From Rufibacter roseus (GTDB taxonomy: Bacteria > Bacteroidota > Bacteroidia > Cytophagales > Hymenobacteraceae): a stretch of 64,000 bases of DNA. Below the pieces are notes generated by a model that saw only the letters and a program-made list of their open reading frames with translations, ran no database searches and had not been told where the DNA came from. Position numbers and translations under genes: made by a program. The stretch spans positions 62,001 through 126,000 of the forward strand of contig NZ_LRML01000009.1 of the NCBI RefSeq assembly GCF_001647285.1, written 5' to 3'. Shown piece by piece: positions 1 through 7,086 of this stretch. Positions within the stretch are counted from its first letter, which is position 1; each line of letters opens with the position of its first letter.

Positions 1-132
1 AAAACTCAATCCGAAGGAGATTATTTAGCTGGTTTCTACATTCCGGCCGTAGGTTTGCTTTGCAACGTGCTAGCCAACCGCTTCATCAAGCGTGATGAGG
101 ATTTGGTACGGTCAATGGATCGTCTGCGGTAA
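1..132 (+). CDS. DUF4293 family membrane protein, C-terminal fragment
   Basis: The window opens inside this gene. Reading frame 1 gives 43 residues and a TAA at 130-132. The tail ends in LANRFIKRDEDLVRSMDRLR, the charged C-terminus typical of DUF4293, a small multi-pass membrane protein family found in Bacteroidota and of unknown function. The start and the membrane segments lie upstream of the window. It converges on the DUF4476 gene, and the space between them is filled by nested inverted repeats. The family call rests on this tail alone. Confidence 0.7.
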   Translation, partial: KTQSEGDYLAGFYIPAVGLLCNVLANRFIKRDEDLVRSMDRLR

Positions 133-137
133 TTTGT

Positions 138-351
138 TAGACATAAGACACAGGACGTAAGACACAAGATTTTCTTGTAGCTCCAAACCTTTTAGAGCTT
201 TTTATCCTGAATTGCAAAGCCTGTTTTCAGCTTGATTTTTAAAAATCAAGCTGAAAACAGGCTTAACTTGTTTAGGATTTTTTCTTGAGTTAAACTCCAA
301 CTAGTCCCGCAGATTAAAATCTTGTGTCTTACGTCCTGTGTCTTGTGTCTA
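138..351. repeat. Nested inverted repeat between convergent genes
   Basis: The 36 bp at 138-173 are the reverse complement of 316-351 with one mismatch. Each arm is made of the degenerate micro-repeat AAGACACA / GACGTAAG. A perfect palindrome at 217-264 sits between the arms. RNA from either strand could fold into a long two-tier hairpin, so this may terminate both convergent genes. That role is inference. Confidence 0.8.
223..258. repeat. P36 palindromic repeat, copy 1 (perfect palindrome)
   Basis: This 36-bp core starts GTTTTCAGCTTG and ends CAAGCTGAAAAC, and lies inside a perfect 48-bp palindrome at 217-264. It aligns without gaps to the other 18 copies. Because it is fully symmetric its orientation cannot be assigned. 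It is the best-paired copy in the window. Confidence 0.75.
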
Positions 352-355
352 AAGT

Positions 356-1051
356 TTACCTGCTATACAGGAAATCCTGCATTTCGCGGCGGCTGCTGGG
401 GAACTCGAAGGCGTCAAACACGCGGCTGAACTTGGGCTGGTCGCACACATAGGTGTAGGCATATTTGGCCAAGGCAATACGTCGGTCTTCAAACCTGATT
501 TCTTTCAGGAGCAGGTACAGGTCATCGGTTAAAATACCGCCTGCTAGCCTGATTTCGCCTTTGGCTATTTCCAGCCGGCGGTCGTCAAAGCCTTCTTCTT
601 TCATGAAACGGAGGGTGCGGTTAATGTCCTCTTCGTTCATGATGTAGCGGCAAATATCTGGATTGGTAGCCGGATCTGGGGCCGGTGCGGGCAGTGCCGG
701 ACGGTGCAGGGGCAGCTCTTCCACCTTCTGCAACAACAACCTTCTTCCGTACCTTACAGGCGTCAGCACAAAAACAGCTTCGTAGCCATCACGCAAAATT
801 ACTTCTGCCCTAATGCGCTGTGGTCTGAAGCCGGGGACTAGCACACGCACATCTACTAAGTGCCTTCCGGCTGGTAAATCGCCTACGGCTACTCTTCTTT
901 GCGCTACCGGGTTGATCATACGCCCGCCAATGGCAAGCTGAAATAATTCACCACGCTGGCTTTCTACCAGAATAGCGGCATCATGTCTGGAGCCAGCCCA
1001 AGCCAGAGAAACAAAAAGAAAAGCGATTAAAGAAAAGTAAAGGCGTTTCAT
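356..1051 (-). CDS. DUF4476 domain-containing exported protein
   Basis: The protein has 231 residues. An N-terminal signal peptide runs to about residue 19 (LAWA-GS). A beta-rich segment at about 20-100 resembles PEGA-type domains of surface proteins. The C-terminal part, about 134-226, is DUF4476, with the typical pattern of a short helix pair, LRFMKEEGFDDRRLEIAKG, then FEDRRIALAKYAYTYVCDQ. The function of DUF4476 is not known; it is common in Bacteroidota exported proteins. The gene is followed by purM on the same strand and separated from it by a P36 repeat. The ATG start at 1051 is well placed before the signal peptide. Confidence 0.75.
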   Translation of the reverse strand: MKRLYFSLIAFLFVSLAWAGSRHDAAILVESQRGELFQLAIGGRMINPVAQRRVAVGDLPAGRHLVDVRVLVPGFRPQRIRAEVILRDGYEAVFVLTPVRYGRRLLLQKVEELPLHRPALPAPAPDPATNPDICRYIMNEEDINRTLRFMKEEGFDDRRLEIAKGEIRLAGGILTDDLYLLLKEIRFEDRRIALAKYAYTYVCDQPKFSRVFDAFEFPSSRREMQDFLYSR

Positions 1052-1134
1052 GGCGATAGAATTTGAGAGTTATCTATGAAAGCGCATATCCAAGTATTAT
1101 GCCAAACCTATATTCAGCATAATGCACTTACTCT

Positions 1135-1170
1135 GTTTTTACGCTACTTTTTGCAAAACAGCGCAAAAAC
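1135..1170 (+). repeat. P36 palindromic repeat, copy 2
   Basis: The left arm is GTTTTTACGCT and the right arm AGCGCAAAAAC, giving a well-paired outer stem around an inner TTTT/AAAA stem. It lies 34 bp past the purM stop codon. Confidence 0.8.
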
Positions 1171-1204
1171 AGGCCTCTCTTTCAAACTCCTATTCTTTTA
1201 TCTG

Positions 1205-2374
1205 CTAGCCTTCATAGTAGAACTCGCCGTATGGGCTCTTGATGGTAAGCTCGTTCTTCTGGCTGGCTTCTACTCTACCAATTATTTGCGCGTCAATGTT
1301 AAAAGATTGGCTGATGCTGATGAGGTCTTGTGCAATTTCCTGCGGCACATACAGCTCCAGACGGTGGCCCATGTTGAAGACCTTGTACATTTCCTGCCAG
1401 CTGGTGTTGCTCTGCTCCTGTATGAGCCTGAATAGTGGCGGCACCGGCAACAGGTTGTCTTTAATAATGTGTACATTCTTGGTGAAGTGCAGCACTTTGG
1501 TTTGGGCGCCGCCACTGCAATGCACCATGCCGTGCAATTGGCTGCGGTAGTCTTTTAAGATTGCCTGCACCAACGGCGCGTAGGTTCTGGTTGGCGACAG
1601 CACCAGCTTGCCCACCGTTAAGCCCGTTTCTTCATTTACATCGGTGAGTTTGCAGCTGCCGGAATAAACCAAATCAGAAGGCACGGCTGGGTCAAAGCTT
1701 TCGGGATAGGCTTGGGCCAGGTAATTGGCGAAAACATCGTGGCGGGCGCTGGTAAGACCGTTGCTGCCCATGCCGCCGTTGTACTCGCTTTCATAGGTAG
1801 CCTGTCCGTAAGAAGCAAAACCCACAATCACATCGCCAGCCTGAATGGTGTGGTTCGAGATCACATAGCTGCGTTTCATGCGGGCGGTGACGGTGCTGTC
1901 CACAATAATAGTACGTACCAGATCCCCCACATCGGCGGTCTCGCCACCGGTGCTGTAAATACCAATGCCGTTGTCTCTCAGCATCTGCAGCACTTCTTCG
2001 GTACCGTTTATAATGGCGGCAATTACCTCACCGGGCACCAGGTTTTTGTTACGCCCGATGGTGCTGGAAAGCAGAATGTTCTCGGTGGCGCCCACGCACA
2101 GCAGGTCATCGGTATTCATGACAATGGCGTCCTGGGCAATACCTTTCCAGACGGAAATATCACCTGTCTCTCTCCAGTATAGATACGCCAGCGCAGATTT
2201 GGTGCCGGCCCCGTCGGCGTGCATGATGTTGCAGTACTCTGGGTCGCCTACCAATAAGTCTGGTATAATTTTGCAGAAAGCCTGCGGAAAAAGGCCTTTA
2301 TCAATGTTTTTGATGGCGTTGTGTACATCTTCTTTAGACGCCGAAACGCCGCGCTGCAAATACCGGTTTTTCAT
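1205..2374 (-). CDS. purM: Phosphoribosylformylglycinamidine cyclo-ligase (AIR synthase)
   Basis: PurM closes the imidazole ring in step 5 of purine synthesis, turning FGAM plus ATP into AIR in the cytosol. The 389-residue protein carries the PurM signature HADGAGTKS at residues 52-60, which binds ATP, and the conserved NTDD loop near residue 88. A second domain begins at about residue 180. It is longer than the E. coli enzyme (about 345), as is usual for the Bacteroidota type. The ATG at 2374 gives MKNRYLQRGVSA, a normal N-terminus. It stands alone here, not in a pur operon. P36 repeats lie on both sides. Confidence 0.95.
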   Translation of the reverse strand: MKNRYLQRGVSASKEDVHNAIKNIDKGLFPQAFCKIIPDLLVGDPEYCNIMHADGAGTKSALAYLYWRETGDISVWKGIAQDAIVMNTDDLLCVGATENILLSSTIGRNKNLVPGEVIAAIINGTEEVLQMLRDNGIGIYSTGGETADVGDLVRTIIVDSTVTARMKRSYVISNHTIQAGDVIVGFASYGQATYESEYNGGMGSNGLTSARHDVFANYLAQAYPESFDPAVPSDLVYSGSCKLTDVNEETGLTVGKLVLSPTRTYAPLVQAILKDYRSQLHGMVHCSGGAQTKVLHFTKNVHIIKDNLLPVPPLFRLIQEQSNTSWQEMYKVFNMGHRLELYVPQEIAQDLISISQSFNIDAQIIGRVEASQKNELTIKSPYGEFYYEG

Positions 2375-2404
2375 GGTAGGCTGAGGATAAAAAAAGTAGA
2401 AGCC

Positions 2405-2440
2405 GTTTTAGGGCTAATTTTCAGAAAACAGGGGTAAAAC
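2405..2440 (+). repeat. P36 palindromic repeat, copy 3
   Basis: The left arm is GTTTTAGGGCTAATTTT and the right arm AAAACAGGGGTAAAAC. It lies upstream of purM and beyond a normal terminator of the preceding minus-strand gene, so transcripts of that gene should rarely reach it. Confidence 0.8.
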
Positions 2441-2465
2441 GCACCTGCCTTTCCGAAGGGCAAAA

Positions 2466-2500
2466 ATAAGAAAGCCTCTCGGTTCTGAGAGGCTTTTTCT
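2466..2500 (-). terminator. Rho-independent terminator
   Basis: A perfect 10-bp stem pairs 2471-2480 with 2487-2496 (AAAGCCTCTC / GAGAGGCTTT) with a 6-base loop and a T-rich run on either strand. It sits just past the stop codon of the minus-strand gene at 2523-2726. Confidence 0.8.
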
Positions 2501-2522
2501 ATTTCATTTTACACGCTACCAT

Positions 2523-2726
2523 TTATCGGGCAGTTTCTTCTCGCTCTTTTTGACGGCGCACCCAACCAGACACAAACAAAGTTGGACCCAGCCCAAACAA
2601 AAATCCTTTAAAAAATCCCATACTGAACGGCGGGTACTCTTCCAGCACTGGTATTTCAAAGAAAACAGTTGCCACCCCTAACGTAGTCAGGACAATGGCC
2701 AGTGTAAAGATGATTCTGCTGTACAT
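2523..2726 (-). CDS. Small two-helix membrane protein, 67 residues
   Basis: The ATG at 2726 gives MYSRIIFTLAIVL, a first membrane helix at about 3-23. A second hydrophobic segment follows at about 36-56 (MGFFKGFLFGLGPTLFVSGW), and the tail is charged (RRQKEREETAR). A longer open frame reaches to 2948, but that extension reads through repeat sequence and has no coding character, so the short form is chosen. The family is not recognised. A clear terminator follows the gene, which supports a real transcription unit. Confidence 0.55.
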   Translation of the reverse strand: MYSRIIFTLAIVLTTLGVATVFFEIPVLEEYPPFSMGFFKGFLFGLGPTLFVSGWVRRQKEREETAR

Positions 2727-3394
2727 GGTTTCTGTTTTGATTCGATTTGATTCTGAAGTCAGTTTTAAAATTAGTCGAAGAGATGGAGAATAACTTACAG
2801 GCTCTGCCATCTTCTTTCTGCTGCTTATAGCCCCTGTGCAGACATATTCCTGAACTAAATATTGCTGATACTCCCCCTTTGAAGGGGGCGAAGGGGGATG
2901 TTTACATCTGCCGGTCCACGTATCCTGATTCTTCTCTTTTGCGGTCATCCCGAACTCGCCGAGGGATCTAACGAGGAAGTTTCGTAGCTGTCAGTAACGC
3001 ATTGGCCACTGCGGCGGACAGGTCGCGACCTGCCCGTACATTCTTTCCCGCTGCCGAGCTGGCGTGATGGCGGCTGATCCAAAGCCCCAAAGGACGGCCT
3101 TCTCCGTTGCTCTGGCTCCGTACGCTCACGGCCGCGAGGCCTCGCCCTGTGGATTCGCACTGCCCTTTTCACTAAACCTTCGGTCTTGCCGCTGGCGCGG
3201 CACCGCTCAAAGCGAGGCGCTCATCCCCATGGCTGGTAAGGCTACTGCTGCTGGTTTTCTGCTTCTGTAGTGCTTGGGTAAAGACATCCGCGCTGCGCCA
3301 TCTCCTTTTCTTTTTGAGGTATAAAGCCTTAACTAAAAGTAAAAGTCGTTAACCTACAAACTGAAATGTTGACATTCGCAGGCAGGCGCTAATT
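2727..3394. other. Long intergenic region rich in dispersed repeats
   Basis: No convincing gene is seen. The stretch holds a short palindrome at 2873-2888 (CCCCCTTTGAAGGGGG) of a kind often seen repeated in Bacteroidota intergenic DNA, then the first copy of a dispersed repeat at 2943-3035. A GC-rich tract follows at about 3036-3300, unlike the surrounding DNA. Open frames in this tract have low-complexity arginine/proline translations and are not supported as genes. Confidence 0.6.
2943..3035 (+). repeat. Dispersed repeat family B, copy 1
   Basis: This segment aligns along its length to 20527-20619. Shared blocks are GATCTAACGA, a spacer of the same length, and CAGCGGACA / GGCGGACA. It ends in an internal palindrome CAGGTCGCGACCTG at 3020-3033, which is degenerate in the second copy. 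Sequences of the form GTCATCCCGA...GGATCT are familiar as non-coding repeats in Bacteroidota. Confidence 0.6.
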
Positions 3395-3432
3395 AAGAAG
3401 GGGCTGTGTATTTAAGTACACAGCCCCTTCTT
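3395..3432 (-). terminator. Bidirectional terminator after the PorE-like gene
   Basis: A perfect 16-bp stem pairs 3395-3410 with 3417-3432 around a 6-base loop, with A/T-rich ends. It lies 22 bp past the stop codon of the minus-strand gene ending at 3455. Confidence 0.9.
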
Positions 3433-3454
3433 CCTTTGTTTACTTCTAGTGTGG

Positions 3455-5392
3455 CTATTCCTCTATCCGGGTTACTTTGAACTCGGTGCGGCGGTTGCGC
3501 TGGTGTTCTTCTTCGGTTTTGGCATTGCGCACTACCGGCTGCGATTCACCATAACCACGGGCAGTGATGCGGCTAGCATCAATCCCTTGGGAAATAATGT
3601 AATCTACCGCGCTCTGAGCCCGGCGCTGCGACAGGTCTTGGTTGTATTTGTCGTTACCACGTGAGTCTGTGTGGGAGCTGAGCTCTATGGTAATTTTTGG
3701 GTTATCATTCAAAGTCTGCACTAGCTTGTTCAGCTCAAGCGCCGCGTCTGGCCTAATGTCCGCTTTGTCAAAGTCGTAGAAGATGTTCTCCACCACAATG
3801 GCTTTGTTCCGGATAATAGGTTCTAAGGTAAGCGTAGTGCTGAGTCTGATGTCTGTCAATGGCTTGGTCAGCTGCTCCTGCGGCGGAGTTTTGCCTTGGG
3901 TAACAATAGGCTGCCGGGCAGCGAAGAAACCGTCTCTCTCGGCTAAAACCGAATAGGTGCTGGCGGTGTCTAACTTAAAACTGAAAGTACCGGATGCATC
4001 TGTAGTAGTATGCGCTACTTCTTGCCCATTTGGAGTTTGCAGGGTTACCCGAACATTGGGCATGGGAGAAGTGGCCTTGGTTTTTTCGTTACGACCTAGC
4101 ACGCGGCCATCTACATAGAATTCTACCAACCTTGGTTGTCTCTTCCGGAACGAGTACACGTCATCACCGCCTTGTCCGCCACTGCGGTTTGAGGCAAAGA
4201 AGCCTTCGTCTTCGCCAGTGAAAAATACTGAAAAATCATCGCCAACTGAATTAATGGGCACTCCCAGGTTAATGACAGAATCACCGCTCACTTTAAAAAT
4301 ATCTAAACCGCCTAACCCCGGATGTCCGTCTGAAGAGATATATAAAGTGCCATCTTCAGCTACAAAAGGGAAACTTTCATTGCCGGGAGTATTGATGGCA
4401 GGACCCAAATTCACAGGCCGCGAGAAACGGCCGCTGGCGTCTAATGTTGTTTTCCAAATATCGTTGCCGCCTTGGCCACCTCTACGGTCTGAGGCGAAGT
4501 AAAGCGTACGGCCATCTGGTGAGAAAGCAGGAGTCGCATCCCAGGCATCATCTTCATTGATGCTGGTTGGCATGGTGGGCTCTGACCATTCTCCTGTTTT
4601 AAAATTAGAGATATAAAGATCTACATTGTTACGGCCGCTCCTTTTTCCAGTGTTGCTGCGGGCGTACACCATAGTGCGGCCTTGGTTTACAAAGGTAGGG
4701 GAGGCATCATGACGGGCTTCGGCGTTTGCGGCTCCTGGTAAGGGCGCTAAAGCAGCCCCTTCGGCAGCCACTGCTCCGGTATCGGCTAACGCTACCTGGT
4801 AAATGTTCTGAAAGCCTTCGCCGTTGCCTTTGTATTGTACTGGTTCACGGGTGGCGGTAAACAACAGCTGTCCCTCCCGTACCACTGGCGAAAATTCTGA
4901 AGCCGCTGTGTTCACCGCTGAAACCGGTTTTACCACTTGGTAAGTGGGCGTGTTCAGGATAGAAGGCAGCATTTTCAGGTTTTCCACTTCGCGCTTAGCA
5001 ACACTAATGTAGGTGCGGTTTGCCGCTACAGACAAATAACTCTGCAGTTGCTGGGATGCCTCGTTATACTTGCCGCTGGCTTTTAAAGCCATTCCGTAAC
5101 GGAACAAGGTTTCTTCGTTTTTAAGACCGTTGTCAATGGCCGCTTTATAATATTCTTCGGCTTGCCCCAAGCGGTTAGACATGCGGTACGCCTCTGCTAG
5201 CTTAAAATTTACCGCCCCCAGGTTTTTGCCTTTTTTTAGCGCCGCCTGGTAATGTTCAACGGCTAACTGGTATTCGCCTTGGGCAAAATCTTTATCTCCT
5301 TTTTTTACCGCACTTTTAAACGGACCGCAGGCTGTCGCCGCCAATAACAGACCTACACTTAAAACCAGGAGAATATTAAACTTTCGCATCAT
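3455..5392 (-). CDS. porE: PorE-like T9SS lipoprotein (TPR, PD40 propeller, CRD, OmpA)
   Basis: The 645-residue protein begins with a lipoprotein signal ending LLAATAC, with Cys at about residue 22. Next come TPR-like repeats (about 25-130), a WD40/PD40 beta-propeller (about 155-415, repeated SPDGRTLYFASDRRGG-type blades), a carboxypeptidase-regulatory-like domain (about 425-520) and a C-terminal OmpA peptidoglycan-binding domain (about 535-645, NIFYDFDKADIRPDA and ELSSHTDSRG). This exact order is that of PorE, a T9SS component of Porphyromonas gingivalis thought to anchor the machine to the cell wall. Two T9SS cargo proteins lie nearby. Related TPR-PD40-OmpA lipoproteins exist in several copies per genome, so the symbol is tentative. 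Start is the ATG at 5392, or the next at 5389. Confidence 0.7.
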   Translation of the reverse strand: MMRKFNILLVLSVGLLLAATACGPFKSAVKKGDKDFAQGEYQLAVEHYQAALKKGKNLGAVNFKLAEAYRMSNRLGQAEEYYKAAIDNGLKNEETLFRYGMALKASGKYNEASQQLQSYLSVAANRTYISVAKREVENLKMLPSILNTPTYQVVKPVSAVNTAASEFSPVVREGQLLFTATREPVQYKGNGEGFQNIYQVALADTGAVAAEGAALAPLPGAANAEARHDASPTFVNQGRTMVYARSNTGKRSGRNNVDLYISNFKTGEWSEPTMPTSINEDDAWDATPAFSPDGRTLYFASDRRGGQGGNDIWKTTLDASGRFSRPVNLGPAINTPGNESFPFVAEDGTLYISSDGHPGLGGLDIFKVSGDSVINLGVPINSVGDDFSVFFTGEDEGFFASNRSGGQGGDDVYSFRKRQPRLVEFYVDGRVLGRNEKTKATSPMPNVRVTLQTPNGQEVAHTTTDASGTFSFKLDTASTYSVLAERDGFFAARQPIVTQGKTPPQEQLTKPLTDIRLSTTLTLEPIIRNKAIVVENIFYDFDKADIRPDAALELNKLVQTLNDNPKITIELSSHTDSRGNDKYNQDLSQRRAQSAVDYIISQGIDASRITARGYGESQPVVRNAKTEEEHQRNRRTEFKVTRIEE

Positions 5393-5423
5393 GCACTGCT
5401 TGGGTTAAGGCTCTTGCTACAAC

Positions 5424-5906
5424 TTAAAAGTAGCGAGCCAGCCATGAATTTTTTGCGGGCACCAGCCATTGGTTCTGCAAATCGCCCACTGTCGCCACTA
5501 AGGTATTAAAATATAGAGTATCAGGCGACAATGCACCCTCAGATACTTCTTTTTTCATTTGGGGCAGCGGCACGGTATGCACCACTCCCTCCTGATGAAA
5601 AGCTACCAGTGTCCGGTCAAAGAATCCAACGTTGAACTCCTGCTCTAATTGCCTTAGAAAGGCCACTGACTTATCAATGGAGCAACCGCTGGCAGTAGCT
5701 ACCTGCTCATTGGTGGCCAAAATTAGGAAGTGGCGCTCGCGTATTTCAAAAGACGCCTGTAAATTATTGCCGTGGCTGCTCCACTCCGTTACGAAGTCTA
5801 CCAACCTACGGCTCATGCGCTCTTCTTCCTCTTGCGTGAGAGGCCGGCTAAGCTGGTACACCCATATGCGGCTGTGCGGCGGTAACTCATTAAATGGTAC
5901 GTACAT
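5424..5906 (-). CDS. Conserved Bacteroidota protein of unknown function
   Basis: The ATG at 5906 gives a 160-residue protein starting MYVPFNELPPHSRIWVYQ. An in-frame GTG at 5930 is possible but adds a stretch unlike the family start. From memory, relatives in Bacteroidota are often labelled ABC transporter ATPase, but no Walker A (GxxxxGKT), Walker B or LSGGQ motif is present here, so that label is not supported. There is no signal peptide or membrane helix, so it is probably cytosolic. It sits upstream of the PorE-like gene on the same strand, 31 bp away, and may be cotranscribed. Confidence 0.65.
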   Translation of the reverse strand: MYVPFNELPPHSRIWVYQLSRPLTQEEEERMSRRLVDFVTEWSSHGNNLQASFEIRERHFLILATNEQVATASGCSIDKSVAFLRQLEQEFNVGFFDRTLVAFHQEGVVHTVPLPQMKKEVSEGALSPDTLYFNTLVATVGDLQNQWLVPAKNSWLARYF

Positions 5907-5976
5907 AATCTTGTGATTATTTAGGGACACAAGTATTAAGATAAGACTTAAGACTTTTCCCTTTATTTAATCTTCT

Positions 5977-6012
5977 GTTTTAGGCCTGTTTTCTGAAAAT
6001 AAGGCCAAAATC
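5977..6012 (-). repeat. P36 palindromic repeat, copy 4
   Basis: This copy reads GTTTTAGGCCTGTTTT on the left and AAGGCCAAAATC on the right, so the conserved arm is on the left and the copy is inverted relative to most others. The complement carries the usual AAAACAGGCCTAAAAC. Confidence 0.8.
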
Positions 6013-6029
6013 GCGTTGTTGTTGGTGTA

Positions 6030-6053
6030 CTTGTTGGTGATAACACCAACAAG
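6030..6053. other. Perfect hairpin, possible terminator
   Basis: CTTGTTGGTG at 6030-6039 pairs perfectly with CACCAACAAG at 6044-6053 across a 4-base loop. It lies downstream of the minus-strand Fe-S gene but lacks a strong T run. Confidence 0.5.
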
Positions 6054-6151
6054 GGTTATATGCTTCACGTTGTATTAGCCATCGGTTCATTAGTTCGCCC
6101 ACAAGGCCTTTAAGGAGGACAAATGGGTGAGTTTGCTAAACCCAACTAAAC

Positions 6152-6182
6152 ACTGATAACTGTTAACTGCTTACTGTTAACC
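6152..6182. repeat. Micro-repeat of the AACAGTTA / AGCAGTAA type
   Basis: The segment is built from ACTGTTAACTGC and ACTGTTAACC units. It matches, as reverse complement, the AACAGTTAGCAGTAAACAG micro-repeats that flank the four-helix-bundle gene near 42.2 kb. It abuts the stop codon of the gene at 6184. Confidence 0.55.
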
Positions 6183-6183
6183 G

Positions 6184-6990
6184 CTATCGGTTCAACCCTT
6201 CGGCCTGGGCAATGAGTTCGGCTATATCAAAGACTTGAACGCTGTCTTCTTTGTTCTGGCTCTTAACGCCGTCAGAGAGCATGGTCATGCAGAACGGACA
6301 GGCACTGGCAATAATGGCAGCTCCAGTACCAACGGCCTCTTCGGCGCGCTCCACGTTAATATCTTTAAAACCTGGTTCAGGCTCTTTGAACATTTGGGCT
6401 CCGCCGGCACCGCAGCAAAGTCCGTTGGCGCGGCTGCGCTTCATTTCTACCAAATCAGCATCAAGAGATGCTAACACTTCACGCGGGGCTTCATAAATAT
6501 TGTTGGCACGGCCCAGATAGCAGCTGTCATGGAACGTGATGCGCTTACCTTTGAAGCTTTCACCGCCGGCTACTTTCACTTTTCCTTCATTGATCAGGTT
6601 CTGCAAAAACGTGCTGTGGTGAATAACCTCGTAGTTTCCGCCCAATGCCGGATACTCATTTTTAATGGTGTTAAAGCAGTGCGGACAGGCCGTTACAATG
6701 GTTTCTATGCCGTAACCGTCTAAGGTAGCAATGTTGGTCATGGCCTGCATCTGGAACAGGAACTCGTTTCCGGCTCGTTTGGCTGGCTCCCCGGTGCAGC
6801 TTTCTTCCATGCCTAAGACCGCATAGCTTATGCCCACGTGCTCCAGAATCCGCACGAAATCGCGGGTAACGCGCTTGTAGCGATCATCAAAAGAGCCGGC
6901 GCAGCCTACCCAAAACAACACTTCCGGAGATTCTCCTCGGGCAGCCATATCGGCCATGACGGGTACTTGTATCTGTTTTTTTTCTGACAT
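6184..6990 (-). CDS. Fe-S protein with two CCG domains (HdrB/GlcF-like)
   Basis: The ATG at 6990 gives 268 residues. Two cysteine-rich CCG domains (Pfam DUF224 type) are seen: the first around GCAGSFD, SCTGEPAKRAGNE and ACPHC, the second around SCYLGR, GLCCGAGGAQ and SACPFCMTM. Such domains bind non-cubane iron-sulfur clusters and pass electrons in heterodisulfide reductase subunit B, glycolate oxidase GlcF and LutA. The partner is the membrane 4Fe-4S protein encoded upstream at 7087-8439 on the same strand. Together they resemble an HdrDE-like module that may link a cytosolic donor to quinones. The substrate is unknown. Confidence 0.8.
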   Translation of the reverse strand: MSEKKQIQVPVMADMAARGESPEVLFWVGCAGSFDDRYKRVTRDFVRILEHVGISYAVLGMEESCTGEPAKRAGNEFLFQMQAMTNIATLDGYGIETIVTACPHCFNTIKNEYPALGGNYEVIHHSTFLQNLINEGKVKVAGGESFKGKRITFHDSCYLGRANNIYEAPREVLASLDADLVEMKRSRANGLCCGAGGAQMFKEPEPGFKDINVERAEEAVGTGAAIIASACPFCMTMLSDGVKSQNKEDSVQVFDIAELIAQAEGLNR

Positions 6991-7086
6991 TTCAGGTTTG
7001 GTGCTAGTAAGACAATGTGCTTGTGCTAATTTATACTGCATGCAGCACAATTGCTAATGGTTGTTAGGCAACCGCAGTGGTAGTGG

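Noticed and set aside
2945-3172. Open frame on the minus strand across repeat B copy 1
   Set aside because: The translation is Arg/Pro-rich with no family match and covers a non-coding dispersed repeat.
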